Positions 6,392 through 13,260 are shown, numbered from the stretch's first letter. The stretch is 22,572 bases of DNA from JAIXRY01 sp964444515 (GCA_964444515.1 CAYUGY010000010.1:1-22572); one strand, 5' to 3'. Made by a program: numbers and translations. Notes: generated from the letters alone by a model not told the origin.

Positions 6392-6763
6392 TCATTTACC
6401 CGGAATAAATTTCATTGAAATAGAGTTCACACAGTGGCGGATATTTTTGTCAGTCAAACCTTCGCCAGTGAAGAGGTGTCCCAAATGTCCGCCACACTTC
6501 GCACAAGTGATTTCTGTTCTGAACCCATCAGCATCAATACTCTTTTTGATTGCTCCCGGAATTTCGTCATCAAAAGATGGCCAACCACAAGTTGTTTCGA
6601 ATTTGTAACTCGAATCATACAGCGGTGCATTACATTGTCGACAGACATACACACCAGTTTCTTTGGTGTTTAGATATTGACCAGAAAAAGGTAACTCTGT
6701 ACCCTTATCAAGTATTATTCTTTCTTCTTCTTTTGTTAATTTGTTTTTTATAATATTACTCAT
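6392..6763 (-). CDS. msrB: Peptide-methionine (R)-S-oxide reductase
   Basis: About 123 residues from MSNIIKNKLT, matching the MsrB core. The enzyme reduces methionine-R-sulfoxide in proteins. Two zinc-binding pairs (CRQC and CAKC), CGWPSF, and the catalytic Cys in RHCVNSISMKF are present. A second Cys in TTCGWPSF may resolve the disulfide. Other in-frame starts exist at 6787 (preceded by AAGGA four bases upstream) and 6811, which would add 8-16 residues without homology. A truncated second msrB lies directly upstream (6850-6960), with a hairpin between. MsrA is encoded separately at 18417. The three upstream genes (DoxX, fragment, msrB) run in one direction and probably form one unit. Confidence 0.95.
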   Translation of the reverse strand: MSNIIKNKLTKEEERIILDKGTELPFSGQYLNTKETGVYVCRQCNAPLYDSSYKFETTCGWPSFDDEIPGAIKKSIDADGFRTEITCAKCGGHLGHLFTGEGLTDKNIRHCVNSISMKFIPGK

Positions 6764-6810
6764 ATTTTTCTGGACTTTTTTTGACATACTTTCCTTACAG
6801 GAACAGTACA

Positions 6811-6857
6811 CCTTTTGGATATATTCCTTCGTTACACTCGAAATCTATCTCAAAAGG
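6811..6857 (-). repeat. Imperfect inverted repeat between msrB fragment and msrB
   Basis: CCTTTTGGATATATTCCTTC plus G (6811-6831) pairs with CGAAATCTATCTCAAAAGG (6839-6857) with a few mismatches and a two-base length difference, around a seven-base loop. In the transcript it would form a long stem just before msrB. Confidence 0.6.
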
Positions 6858-6960
6858 TCTTGCGCTTGTGTTGCGACACAAGCTCACCAATAAACGGCAT
6901 CTCTGTGGCTTTATCAATGATGACATGTTTTTCTTCGGGAGTTAGCTCGTTCAATTGCAT
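6850..6960 (-). pseudogene. Truncated second msrB (N-terminal fragment)
   Basis: A 36-codon frame beginning MQLNELTPEEKHVIIDKATE, then MPF and GELVSQHKRKTF, then a stop. The first 28 or so residues align with the start of the intact MsrB next door (LTKEEERIILDKGTELPFSG), a typical MsrB N-terminus (LTPEE..., GTE.PF.G). The tail has no MsrB match and coincides with a hairpin (6864-6883: GCTTGTGT, TGCG, ACACAAGC). No zinc or catalytic Cys remains, so it cannot be an active reductase. It starts 8 bases after the stop of the DoxX-like gene. Best read as the remnant of a duplicated or replaced msrB; a short functional peptide is less likely. Confidence 0.65.
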
Positions 6961-6968
6961 AGGAAAAA

Positions 6969-7358
6969 TTACATGAATCCAATCAAAAGCACGTTACTCA
7001 AAGCCATGATCAGCATCAATAGCGCGGGCACACTTCGGACAAACGGATCTTTGACTTTGACATGCATAGACACTGCACCGGTCATGAGTAGCACAAGCAA
7101 TGCTGAAGCTGGATACACTACCATCGGTACCCAAAATCCGACAATCATAAGTGTGGCGATCAATATTTTGCCTGCACCTACCAAGTACATGAACCACTTC
7201 GGCAGACCGTACGCAGCAAATTCATTCGCCATGGTATCTGCACCTGCACCACGATATTTTGTCGGTTTACTGAATCGTACCAACCAGACATTGATCAAAC
7301 CAATTGCGATAATAACTTGAAAAAGAGAAACGATAAATAGTTGTATAGTTTGTGACAT
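6969..7358 (-). CDS. DoxX-like integral membrane protein
   Basis: 129 residues with four predicted membrane helices (about 5-25, 55-75, 79-97 and 107-127), the layout of the small DoxX/DoxD-like family. Typical positions include MANEFAAYGLPKWF with VGAGKI, then GFWVP, and MHVKVKDP near the end. DoxX-type proteins are linked to quinone or thiol redox processes in some bacteria, but the role here cannot be fixed; proximity to msrB is compatible with oxidative-damage functions. The start has the TATATG context. The msrB fragment starts 8 bases after its stop. Confidence 0.85.
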   Translation of the reverse strand: MSQTIQLFIVSLFQVIIAIGLINVWLVRFSKPTKYRGAGADTMANEFAAYGLPKWFMYLVGAGKILIATLMIVGFWVPMVVYPASALLVLLMTGAVSMHVKVKDPFVRSVPALLMLIMALSNVLLIGFM

Positions 7359-7408
7359 ATAAATAAGTCTTTAAAAAAATAATATCTTTATTGTATCACA
7401 CAGAACAA

Positions 7409-7430
7409 AGCCCGAGTGTACCCTCGGGCT
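7409..7430 (-). terminator. Terminator after the zinc-ribbon gene
   Basis: AGCCCGAG (7409-7416) and CTCGGGCT (7423-7430): an 8-bp GC-rich stem. On the minus strand it is followed by TTTGTT, a moderate T-tract; just after the stop at 7438. Confidence 0.65.
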
Positions 7431-7437
7431 CCCGCTC

Positions 7438-7698
7438 TTATTTCATTTTCTTCCACCGTGGAGCGAAACGAATCATCCATGTGTAGAATTTTGCGAGCAC
7501 GTACGGCGTACCATGTTTGCGCATTGATTCATAACACACTTTTTGAAATTCTTTCAAATCTGTGCCTTCATAACACAACTTGCCGTCCTTATAACACAGA
7601 CTGCAATAGCTATCACTTTCTCGCACCCCAGTATCTTTACTAAACGGCATCAGACAACTCTGACACGCATTACATTTTTTGTTTCTATTTTCTTTCAT
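7438..7698 (-). CDS. Putative zinc-ribbon protein
   Basis: 86 residues resembling the putative zinc-ribbon family PF12674. Cys pairs CNACQSCLMPF (about 9-19) and YCSLCYKDGKLCYEG (about 31-45) give the four or more metal ligands; the first pair is followed by the PFSKDTG turn typical of the family. The C-terminal half (LKEFQKVCYESMRKHG) is helical, ending in a basic, aromatic tail. Cytoplasmic; role unknown, possibly nucleic-acid or protein binding. The region upstream (7699-7782) is an AT-rich gap where the accessory island to the right begins. Confidence 0.85.
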   Translation of the reverse strand: MKENRNKKCNACQSCLMPFSKDTGVRESDSYCSLCYKDGKLCYEGTDLKEFQKVCYESMRKHGTPYVLAKFYTWMIRFAPRWKKMK

Positions 7699-7782
7699 AT
7701 TTAAAATCTCTAAATAATATAAGATGAATTATAATATATTTAAACTGATCAGAATAATTTTAATATTAAAGTTTCCTTCAAA

Positions 7783-8208
7783 TTATCTTTTAACTGAAAA
7801 TAAATATTTAGTAATAATTATAGCCATCGAAGATATTTGAAGAATTGTTACTGGAACAAAAATGTTTAACGTTGTATCTTCAATATGAAAACATCTATAA
7901 GAAAAACCTTGTAAAAGTAAAATTATGAAAAGAAATATCGTCTCAAGAAACAATAAACCGAACACAGCTTTTGCAACCTTCTTTTTCAAACTTCTGTCAG
8001 TTTTTAATTCCTCAATTTGATTTTTACTTTTTTCTAATTCAGCCTCAAGTCGCCTGTCTCTATGTTCCATTTTTTGTCTCCCTTGAGCAATCTTTAACTG
8101 GTCTTCGTTTTCAATCTTACTGTCCTCATTAATACGACCTCTTAGATTTTCTAAAAAGGTTTCAAGGGGTATGTTGATTTTTCTTTTTTCTTCATTGTCA
8201 GGCTTCAT
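7783..8208 (-). CDS. Coiled-coil protein with two C-terminal membrane helices
   Basis: 141 residues. An N-terminal region rich in Glu/Lys (about 1-75) is strongly coiled-coil-like (RDRRLEAELEKSKNQIEELK). Two predicted membrane helices follow at about 80-101 and 115-136, with a short loop containing one Cys, and a basic end. No family is recognised. Its start overlaps the 3' end of the ImmA/IrrE-type peptidase gene by 11 bases, so the pair should be translationally coupled. The arrangement (membrane effector plus ImmA-like protease) recalls regulated mobile-element modules, but the substrate or role is not known. Confidence 0.6.
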   Translation of the reverse strand: MKPDNEEKRKINIPLETFLENLRGRINEDSKIENEDQLKIAQGRQKMEHRDRRLEAELEKSKNQIEELKTDRSLKKKVAKAVFGLLFLETIFLFIILLLQGFSYRCFHIEDTTLNIFVPVTILQISSMAIIITKYLFSVKR

Positions 8209-8716
8209 CTTTTTCTATATCAATTAAACCTAAACTTTTTAATCTGAAAGTCATTGACACCTCAGAAACATCGAATTTTCTAGCCATTTCCAACGGATTA
8301 GAACTTAAAGACCATATTTCTTTAACTTTTTCTGATGGCATGAGTAAATTTGCAGCAAAAAAATTAGCTTCTTTTTCTAAACGCTCATCCCCTATACCAT
8401 TTCTATAAAAAGTCTCTCCGGCATTAAAAGTATCAACAAAAGGTTTGTCTTTGTGAATTAAAAAGTGACCTATTTCATGAGCAATTGTAAATCTTTTTCT
8501 TGTTGCAGCTTCTTTTTCATTTAGAACAATTGCCCAATTTCCATTTACAAGCTTACTTAATACACCACTAGGAATAACTCCTTCCATTATTGGCATATCT
8601 ATTTCATAGACAGGTAACTCGAGTTTTTTAGCAACATCAACAACAGGGACAGGAATAAGTCCTCCTGTTGATTGGAAATGTTCCGTTGCTAATTTTTCTA
8701 TTTCTGTGTACTCCAT
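8198..8716 (-). CDS. ImmA/IrrE family metallopeptidase (M78)
   Basis: About 172 residues from MEYTEIEKLA. Zinc motif HEIGHFLIHK and a downstream EKEANFFAANLLMP, the usual third-ligand helix, place it in the ImmA/IrrE (DUF955) family. Members cleave repressor proteins in integrative elements or stress systems. The C-terminal helix-turn-like stretch (MARKFDVSEVSMTFRLKSLG) is seen in many members. No HTH repressor gene sits next to it. A possible GTG start five codons upstream overlaps a TATAAT box (8723-8728) whose end is six bases from the ATG, so the ATG and a leaderless mRNA are preferred. It overlaps the next gene downstream. Close to the R-M genes: an accessory or defence-island setting. 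Confidence 0.9.
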   Translation of the reverse strand: MEYTEIEKLATEHFQSTGGLIPVPVVDVAKKLELPVYEIDMPIMEGVIPSGVLSKLVNGNWAIVLNEKEAATRKRFTIAHEIGHFLIHKDKPFVDTFNAGETFYRNGIGDERLEKEANFFAANLLMPSEKVKEIWSLSSNPLEMARKFDVSEVSMTFRLKSLGLIDIEKDEA

Positions 8717-8773
8717 TTTTATATTATACACTACTTAATTAATATTTTTTATAATTTACTATCGAAATTTTTA

Positions 8774-10045
8774 CTAAATAAAACCTGATAAAGAGCTTCC
8801 TAGTTTCTTAATCACCCCTACAACAAGAGCGTTGCCCATAATAAAAGCTCTTTTTATATCTGGTGTACTTTTTTCACCTGACATGAATCTTGTGTGATCA
8901 TCAGGAAACATGTTCAGTCTCTCTAATTCAAGAGGTGTGAGTCTACGTAATCTACCGGACTTGGTCTGTATCACATGCTTGAAACGAGAAGGAGAACTTC
9001 CTCCTTCACCTGTGATTATGGTTCTTGATGGCTTATCTAAAGCATCAGGAAACACCATTCCTCCTTCAGAATAATCATATTCAAAACCATCTTTTGATTT
9101 TCTTTTCTCTTTCTTTCCACCTTTTAGATACTTCCATCTTTCCAAATCTTTGTCTTGTATAAAAAATTCTTCAGGAATTTTTCTTTCATCTGAAATAATA
9201 ATATCTTTAAGTAAAGTATTTTTTCCTTTGAAATCCGAATATGTTTTAGTTGTATAGACTTTTCTATTAATCATTACTCCTGATATTTCAAAAGGACTTT
9301 TTGCTGGTTTTTTTGAAGAAAAATCTTTTGATATTTTTTCTAAATCACCCTCGATGGTAAATTCAGAAAATTCAGAAAATTCTTTTTTCACAGGAAAAGC
9401 TTTTGCAATGACGCCTGTTTTTGAAATCCAGCTTTTTATATCTTTTTCTTTCTTGAGTAAATTAAAAACCTTAGTTCCGTTCTTATATCCCATAATAAAA
9501 ACCCTGCGTCTTCTTTGTGGAAACCCATATTCAGCAGCATTGATAACACGCCATTCGACTATATACCCTAAATCTGAAAGAGATGCCAACATTACAGCAA
9601 AATCCCTTCCTCTTTGTGCAGACGGAGATTTTAATAAACGGTCAACATTCTCTAACATCAAGAAATTAGGGGCATTATTACCTTTCTTATCCAAAATATT
9701 ATATATAGACCACCACAAGACACCTTTTTTACCATAAATACCTTTTGCTTGGTTTGCAGTTCTTGCTACTGAATAATCCTGACAAGGGAAACCACCAACA
9801 AGCAAGTCGTGATTAGGAATTTGATTGAAATTCTTCTCTATAACTTCTTGTATATCTTCACAGGAATGATTTTTATCCCCAAATTTCTGAATATAAATTT
9901 CTGAAGCATGCTGAGTTGAAGCACCTGGCTCCCACTGACTACTCCACACAGTATCATATTTGAAATCTTTTTTACTTGCAGAATCGAGCCCAAGACGGAA
10001 ACCTCCGACACCTGCAAACAATTCAACAACCCTTATCTTTTTCAT
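8774..10045 (-). CDS. DNA (cytosine-5)-methyltransferase, GATC-type
   Basis: 423 residues with all C5-methyltransferase motifs in order: ELFAGVGGFRLGL (I, 8-20, AdoMet binding), GGFPCQDYSV (IV, catalytic Cys88), ENVDRLL (VI), EYGFPQRRRRVF (VIII), and RLTPLELERLNMFPDD with GNALVV (IX/X) at the end. The stretch between IV and VI (GKKGVLWWSIYNIL) resembles methyltransferases of the M.Sau3AI kind that I recall. It should methylate cytosine in the site cut by the adjacent Sau3AI-like nuclease, probably GATC. The start is fixed by an extended -10 box six bases upstream. It is transcribed downstream of the nuclease and shares its 3' edge with the promoter. Confidence 0.95.
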   Translation of the reverse strand: MKKIRVVELFAGVGGFRLGLDSASKKDFKYDTVWSSQWEPGASTQHASEIYIQKFGDKNHSCEDIQEVIEKNFNQIPNHDLLVGGFPCQDYSVARTANQAKGIYGKKGVLWWSIYNILDKKGNNAPNFLMLENVDRLLKSPSAQRGRDFAVMLASLSDLGYIVEWRVINAAEYGFPQRRRRVFIMGYKNGTKVFNLLKKEKDIKSWISKTGVIAKAFPVKKEFSEFSEFTIEGDLEKISKDFSSKKPAKSPFEISGVMINRKVYTTKTYSDFKGKNTLLKDIIISDERKIPEEFFIQDKDLERWKYLKGGKKEKRKSKDGFEYDYSEGGMVFPDALDKPSRTIITGEGGSSPSRFKHVIQTKSGRLRRLTPLELERLNMFPDDHTRFMSGEKSTPDIKRAFIMGNALVVGVIKKLGSSLSGFI

Positions 10046-10051
10046 ATCAAT

Positions 10052-10088
10052 ATTCTATCAGATTCAATTAAATTGATCAATCTTGATC
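10052..10088 (-). promoter_or_regulatory. Methyltransferase promoter with two GATC sites
   Basis: Minus strand: TTGATC (10075-10080), 17-base spacer, TGA then TAGAAT (10052-10057), an extended -10 box; six bases then separate it from the ATG. GATC occurs at 10075-10078, inside the -35 box, and again at 10085-10088. The -35 box also overlaps the nuclease stop codon (10077-10079). Confidence 0.7.
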
Positions 10089-11480
10089 TTTTTCTATAAC
10101 GTGTTGTATATACTTAGCATTAAGCCAGAAACAACGCTTCATTTCTTGAGTTTTTTGAGGTGTTTCAATAGTGTCTTTTGCATTTTTACCATGAGGACGT
10201 ACGTGAGCAATCTTACTTTCGCTTATTTTTGGTAATTCATCATATCTATCCTCATTAATACAATCAACGGTCTTTTGCCANNNNNNNNNNATCTTTCATT
10301 GGGAAATTCCAAAACATAGTTTTTTTTAGTACTATTTCAGTACTTCCTTTTTGTTTTTGAAATACAACAAATAAGAACTTTTTTGTTTCAAGCTGCAAAT
10401 GAAAATCTGCCATTACCTCATTTTCTTCGTCATACCATAATTCATGGACCAATTCTTTGTAATCAAAAGCTGGGAATGAAATAGACTCTCTTAAGGTTCC
10501 TGTGTGTTCCAATGTTATTACCCGTAGAGTTATGTTCGCTTTTTCTAATTCTTCAATATTTTTAGATTTAATATCTAGTATTCTATTTACAATCAACCTT
10601 TTGTAATTCTTAGCTTTCTTACCAAGATTAGAATTTAANNNNNNNNNNNNNNNNNNNNNNNNNNNNCCAATATCTGTTTGTCGGTCTTTTCTACGAACGG
10701 GGCAAATTTCTCTCTAATAGCATCTTCTATAGTTTCGACCCGTCTTTGTTTTTTGAAAATTGAGTCCGTGTTTGTTTTTTCACCAAGAAGCTTTGTTTGA
10801 ATGAGATAATTTATATATTGTTGTTTGAATGAAAAAGCGCGAGGTTTTGCAGGAATTCTATTCATAGGTTGTTCCCGTAACGCACTACTATTCGCTGCTT
10901 TTGTACAAGCACCAAGATAATAAGTATCGCCTTCTGACAACAGATGAGCTTCCCCTCTCTTTATTTTTGCCACAATATATTCCCAATCTTTTTGAATCTG
11001 AAAAACATCTTCTGATGAGATATCTTCTAATAAGTCCAATAAATGAATGAATTTGAATTTATAATCAAGAATACTTTGACTTTGAATCCATAAATAGAAC
11101 ATGAGTAATAATGTTTTGTTCTTTTTTAAAAAAGAACTTTCTTTCCATGTTTCTTGAACTATTTTATCGTAATCAATCATTGAAAAAACTAGGCGTTCTT
11201 TTGAAGCATATTTTTTCTGCGCGTGTTTTTTAAGAGGAGTAGTTTTAAGTTCAACTCCAGCAATATTAAAATCTGCCTCACTCAAACTATCGGCTTTTTT
11301 ACCAAAAACATACCATTCAATAAGTTCTCCTAAATAACCTTTTCTTTTACCTTTATATTCATAAAGCTTATTTTCTATATCTTTTAATTCATTAACAGGA
11401 ATAATTTCACGTAAAGATTTTGCAAGAATAATTTGCGATTGGTTTAAGATATCTTCTTTTGTTCTGTAGTCTTTATTCAT
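10077..11480 (-). CDS. Sau3AI-like type II restriction endonuclease, gapped
   Basis: Best read as one gene of about 467 codons, with runs of unknown bases at 10281-10290 and 10639-10666. The first part carries the MutH/Sau3AI nuclease core: GELIE (51-55), then D70, then GVELKTTP with E77 and K79, and later GEAHLLSEGDTYYLGACTKA, typical of the family. The middle part, with LEKANITLRVITLE and FWNFPMKD, matches the second (allosteric) MutH-like half. The last part, SKIAHVRPHGKNAKDTIETP with CFWLNAKYI, is the family C-terminus, ending in TGA at 10077-10079. The middle frame does not join the outer two at the given gap lengths, so those lengths are placeholders or carry an error. Sau3AI is 489 aa and cuts GATC. 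Confidence 0.85.
10281..10290. other. Assembly gap (10 N) in the nuclease gene
   Basis: Ten unknown bases between the FWNFPMKD stretch and WQKTVDCI. The frames either side differ by one base over this length, so the true gap is not ten bases if the gene is intact. Confidence 0.95.
10639..10666. other. Assembly gap (28 N) in the nuclease gene
   Basis: Twenty-eight unknown bases between the first and second MutH-like parts. The frames do not join at this length either. Confidence 0.95.
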
Positions 11481-11490
11481 TATTTTTTTA

Positions 11491-11499
11491 ATTATATCA
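11491..11499 (-). promoter_or_regulatory. Extended -10 box of the nuclease gene
   Basis: Minus strand: TGA then TATAAT (11491-11496), 10 bases before the ATG at 11480. No convincing -35 box. It overlaps the 3' end of radC, so the nuclease may have its own short-leader transcript. Confidence 0.5.
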
Positions 11500-12151
11500 T
11501 ATTCTTTTCTTGGAAACTTAAGTACCCACTTTTACCTAAAATAACATGGTCTACAAGCTCAATTCCTATGATTTTACCCGCTTGAATAAGACGTTTAGTA
11601 ATCTCTTTATCTTCTAGTGACGGCGTAAGTTCTCCAGAAGGATGATTGTGTGCAATTATAATACTAGCTGCGTGAAATAAGAGCGCAGGCTCAAAAACTT
11701 CACGTGGATGAACAAGACTTGTGTTGAGTGTGCCAATTGAAATGGTTTGCCGTTCAATAAGGCAATTTTGTGTATCGAGATAAAATACAACAAAGTGCTC
11801 TTTTTGCATTACTCGTATGTCCGAACAAAAATTCCACACATCACTAGCGGAAAGTATTTCTTGTCTATTTTCGGTATTCAATCTTTTGCCGAGTTCTAAG
11901 ACTGCAAATATCTGTGAGGCTTTTGCTTTTCCTAAACCTTTCACTTTTAGTAATTCTTCGAGGGTAATTTTCTTAATTCCAATTTTCTTTATTATTATCA
12001 ATATTTTCTTAGACAACTCAAGAACATTTAATCCTTTGATTCCTGATCCAAGCAAAATGGCAAGGAGTTCGTAATCCTTCAATTTGTTAGTACCGTATTT
12101 CTGAAGTTTCTCCCGTGGCATATCTACTTTTGGAAGTGATTTCATTTTCAT
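11492..12151 (-). CDS. radC: RadC family JAB-domain protein
   Basis: 219 residues, the usual RadC length. N-terminal helix-hairpin-helix region (KVKGLGKAKASQIF, about 70-82), then an MPN/JAB domain with the JAMM zinc motif HNHPSG plus LTPSLEDKE (H168, H170, S178, D181). Despite the name, a DNA-repair role is not well supported; RadC is common in mobile and defence islands. The first ATG follows a TAAAAT box (12158-12163, preceded by TGA) by six bases; a second Met is at codon 3. The nuclease starts 11 bases after its stop. Its place next to the R-M pair suggests it belongs to that island. Confidence 0.93.
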   Translation of the reverse strand: MKMKSLPKVDMPREKLQKYGTNKLKDYELLAILLGSGIKGLNVLELSKKILIIIKKIGIKKITLEELLKVKGLGKAKASQIFAVLELGKRLNTENRQEILSASDVWNFCSDIRVMQKEHFVVFYLDTQNCLIERQTISIGTLNTSLVHPREVFEPALLFHAASIIIAHNHPSGELTPSLEDKEITKRLIQAGKIIGIELVDHVILGKSGYLSFQEKNMI

Positions 12152-12157
12152 ATTTAA

Positions 12158-12166
12158 ATTTTATCA
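12158..12166 (-). promoter_or_regulatory. Extended -10 box of radC
   Basis: TGA then TAAAAT on the minus strand (-10 at 12158-12163), six bases before the ATG; only weak -35 candidates. Confidence 0.5.
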
Positions 12167-12185
12167 TAAACAAATAAAATACAAG

Positions 12186-12211
12186 CTATTGTTTGGCAAT
12201 AGTGGTACAGT
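12186..12211 (+). promoter_or_regulatory. Plus-strand promoter with inverted repeat
   Basis: Extended -10 TGG then TACAGT (12206-12211), six bases before the ATG at 12218. Just upstream, CTATTG (12186-12191) and CAATAG (12197-12202) form an inverted repeat. The six bases GGAAGC could also act as a weak ribosome-binding site. Confidence 0.4.
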
Positions 12212-12217
12212 GGAAGC

Positions 12218-12502
12218 ATGACTGACTTATTACAGATGCGCATATTTTTCTTTATCTCCTCTATCGGCTTCGTTATCGTGACTATTTTGGTCAGTATTTT
12301 ACTGGTCCGGATTATTCGTATCACTCACGCATTTGAGATCTTGCTCACCAAAGCAAGTGCCCAAATAGCGACAATCGGTGACACGACACAAGAGATGATA
12401 GACGATATTCACGACAGCACGTTCTTCAATTTTTTATTCAAAGGTCGTAGTAAACACACAAAGACAAGCGTTTCGCATCGTGCGAAAAAAGATACTAATT
12501 AA
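12218..12502 (+). CDS. Single-pass membrane protein, unknown
   Basis: 94 residues. One hydrophobic helix (about 8-30) is followed by an amphipathic helical region (RIIRITHAFEILLTKASAQI) and a basic, Ser/Thr/Lys-rich C-terminus. The pattern (one anchor, then a helical stalk with a GDTTQEMIDDI stretch) is like DUF948-type proteins, but similarity is too thin to name it. A 7-bp hairpin (TTTCGCA/TGCGAAA, 12471-12487) lies near its 3' end. It is divergent from radC and only 15 bases from the next plus-strand gene, so the two likely form one operon. Confidence 0.65.
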   Translation: MTDLLQMRIFFFISSIGFVIVTILVSILLVRIIRITHAFEILLTKASAQIATIGDTTQEMIDDIHDSTFFNFLFKGRSKHTKTSVSHRAKKDTN

Positions 12503-12517
12503 TTCAAGAATCATTTT

Positions 12518-12898
12518 ATGGCAAAAGCAAAGAAGGCTATAGGAACAAATCCACTCAAGATTATCGGTGTCGGAGTCGGTATCGCAGCATTGTCACTCAC
12601 CAGTTATCTATTACTCGGAGAACATGGCAAGAAGAATCGCAAAGCAGTCAAAGCATGGGCATTCAAAATGAAAGCCGAAGTTGCAGAAAAGTTGGAACAC
12701 ATGCAAGAAGTTACTCAACCAGTATATGAAAAGGTGGTTCACGAAGTAGCGGACAAATACAAAAAACTCAAAAACATTGATACAGAAGAAGTTGAAACAG
12801 AATTGGCTCATTTGAAAAAGGAATGGCACAAGCTCACAAAAAGTATCAAATCCCCTGTTTCGAAAAAGAAGGTGGTGAAGAAAGTTTCGAAGAAATGA
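12518..12898 (+). CDS. Membrane-anchored helical Lys-rich protein
   Basis: 126 residues. A short basic N-terminus, one hydrophobic segment (about 13-34), then a long charged helical stretch (about 40-110, e.g. KAEVAEKLEHMQEVTQPVYE) and a very basic tail (KKKVVKKVSKK). The layout is like YtxH-type or gas-vesicle-like stress proteins of Gram-positive bacteria, and I recall similar proteins in CPR genomes, but no function can be given. The basic tail could bind nucleic acid or the membrane surface. Follows the 94-aa anchored protein in the same operon and ends at a two-way terminator shared with the DUF167 gene. Confidence 0.7.
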   Translation: MAKAKKAIGTNPLKIIGVGVGIAALSLTSYLLLGEHGKKNRKAVKAWAFKMKAEVAEKLEHMQEVTQPVYEKVVHEVADKYKKLKNIDTEEVETELAHLKKEWHKLTKSIKSPVSKKKVVKKVSKK

Positions 12899-12905
12899 TT
12901 TCTCA

Positions 12906-12936
12906 ATATAAAAACCGACAGTGTCGGTTTTTATAT
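12906..12936. terminator. Bidirectional terminator between converging genes
   Basis: ATATAAAAACCGAC (12906-12919) and GTCGGTTTTTATAT (12923-12936) around a three-base loop; T-runs at both ends. It serves the plus-strand pair and the minus-strand DUF167 gene, whose stop codon (12931-12933) is inside the stem. Confidence 0.9.
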
Positions 12937-13185
12937 TATTTCAAACACTTTTTGTTTTGCTGTTTGACCAGAGATGAGTGTGACACATGACGGAGACGTT
13001 TCGAAATACTTCGCCAAGGCTTTGATAATCGCAGTGTTTGCCTTGCCGTCCACTGGTGGTTCTTTGACTGAGACTTTGTAGATCTCCATGTCTTTTTGCA
13101 GTCCGAACAGAGCGAGTGTCGCCTGCGACACTCGCTCCACCTTTTCCTCTTTTGCATTTGTCTTAACTTTGACGATGATTTTCAT
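12931..13185 (-). CDS. DUF167/YggU family protein with palindromic insert
   Basis: 84 residues of the UPF0235/YggU family: KIIVKVKTNAK, YKVSVKEPPVDGKANTAII, then a late LISGQTAKQKVFEI. The cellular role of the family is unknown; the proteins are small alpha/beta and cytoplasmic. Against the family layout, residues near RVSQATLALFGLQKDM look like an addition of about a dozen residues between the first strand and the KVSV strand. Its codons form a nearly perfect palindrome (13110-13137). The -10 box TAGAAT lies 8 bases before the ATG. Confidence 0.9.
   Translation of the reverse strand: MKIIVKVKTNAKEEKVERVSQATLALFGLQKDMEIYKVSVKEPPVDGKANTAIIKALAKYFETSPSCVTLISGQTAKQKVFEII
13110..13137. repeat. 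Palindrome inside the DUF167 gene
   Basis: GAGCGAGTGTCGC (13110-13122) and GCGACACTCGCTC (13125-13137): 13 bp perfectly complementary around two bases. It is GC-rich in AT-rich surroundings and coincides with the apparent extra residues of the protein. Confidence 0.85.
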
Positions 13186-13226
13186 GTATATCTATTCTAC
13201 ACCCAAAAACTTTTTGTGGATAAATA

Positions 13227-13254
13227 TTGACTAATTATTTGAATAGTTTATACT
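13227..13254 (+). promoter_or_regulatory. Plus-strand promoter with no gene behind it
   Basis: TTGACT (13227-13232), 16-base spacer, TATACT (13249-13254). Transcription would start near 13261 and run into hairpins without any start codon. Confidence 0.6.
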
Positions 13255-13260
13255 GTAGGT

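Noticed and set aside
6811..6846. C-terminal msrB leftover (NEGIYPKG against the usual NDGPKPTG) after the msrB fragment
   Set aside because: The likeness spans about twelve residues with four identities, in a region that also forms an inverted repeat. Too weak to annotate.
7699..7782. Attachment site or insertion boundary of the accessory island
   Set aside because: The stretch is AT-rich without direct repeats that match the other side near 12152-12217, and no integrase or transposase is present.
10264..10596. Separate short gene between the methyltransferase and the nuclease
   Set aside because: Its residues match the second half of Sau3AI-like nucleases, and its apparent start and end are created by the N runs. 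It is part of the gapped nuclease gene.
12471..12487. TTTCGCA/TGCGAAA hairpin as a terminator between the two plus-strand genes
   Set aside because: It lies inside the coding region of the first gene and is not followed by a T-run on either strand.
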